Source: Sitta carolinensis (taxonomy: Eukaryota; Chordata; Aves; Passeriformes; Sittidae). From it: a DNA stretch of 64,000 bases. Shown here piece by piece: positions 63,838 to 64,000 of this stretch. A program made the position numbers and the translations under genes. How positions within the stretch are numbered: the first letter of the stretch is position 1; the number at the start of each line of letters is the position of its first letter. Location of the stretch: assembly GCA_032173965.1 (NCBI GenBank), contig JAVUNC010000004.1:24219001-24283000 (forward strand), written 5' to 3'. The notes beneath the pieces are model-generated. The model saw only the letters and a list, made by a program, of their open reading frames with translations. It did no database searches and was not told the DNA's origin.

Positions 63838-63888
63838 ACAATTTTGAATAAAACCCTCTGCTTTAGATTATTATTTTTTTTTTTTATT

Positions 63889-64000
<112 letters not shown>

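Larger units (their letters stand above)
63300..63888 (-). other. BMP5: BMP5 3' untranslated region (proximal part, left limit uncertain)
   Basis: This AT-rich sequence follows the BMP5 stop on the minus strand and has no long ORF in the BMP5 frame. An A-rich run follows the stop almost immediately (T-run on the plus strand at 63874-63885). Minus-strand AATAAA hexamers occur at 63832-63837 and 63328-63333, with more distal ones at 62258-62263 and 61723-61728. The 3' UTR could therefore be about 0.06, 0.57, 1.6 or 2.2 kb long. The left limit given here assumes the site near 63328; the choice is inference and needs transcript ends. Confidence 0.65.

Overview
This window is vertebrate nuclear DNA, almost certainly from a bird and probably a songbird. 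It is AT-rich and mostly non-coding. Its recognisable repeats are 3'-truncated CR1 LINE fragments and solo LTRs of endogenous retroviruses of the kind common in passerine genomes. I see no prokaryotic gene organisation, no CRISPR array and no operon. Almost all open reading frames are under 110 codons and look like chance.

The one confident host gene is at the extreme right. Positions 63889-64000 on the minus strand encode the last 36 residues and the stop codon of BMP5, a secreted BMP ligand. The 3' UTR runs leftward from 63888 and has several possible poly(A) signals, an AU-rich element and a Pumilio-type site. The rest of the gene lies beyond position 64000. The remaining ~63 kb is therefore downstream of BMP5. 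In mammals HMGCLL1 is the neighbour on that side, but I see no HMGCLL1 exon here. In the mouse a very large 3' region controls Bmp5 in individual skeletal and soft-tissue domains, so this DNA is a natural place for enhancers. A few motif-dense segments (around 19.6, 21.2, 54.7 and 62.5 kb) are offered as low-confidence candidates.

Layout: 1-0.35 kb, a possible decayed coding fragment (minus strand). 5.6-6.4 kb, a CR1 tail followed by a solo LTR. 10.8-11.5 kb, a CR1 fragment that keeps a piece of reverse-transcriptase-type ORF. 11.5-26.1 kb, mostly unique sequence. 26.1-29.3 kb, a retroelement cluster: LTR, CR1 tail, then a 1.37-kb solo LTR with an intact 5-bp target-site duplication. 31.2-32.1 kb, an unidentified ORF-rich island. 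33.7 kb, a possible tRNA-derived SINE relic. 34.4-34.8 kb, another LTR. 42.9-43.3 kb, a GC-rich insert bounded by 11-bp direct repeats, followed at 43.8 kb by a CR1 tail. 43.9-63.3 kb, unique sequence with poly(A)/poly(T) tracts. 63.3-64.0 kb, the BMP5 3' UTR and terminal coding segment.

I found no clearly novel multi-gene system. The points most worth a second look are the possible BMP5 regulatory segments, the GC-rich insert at 42.9 kb, and the two unidentified coding-like segments at 0-0.35 and 31.2-32.1 kb.
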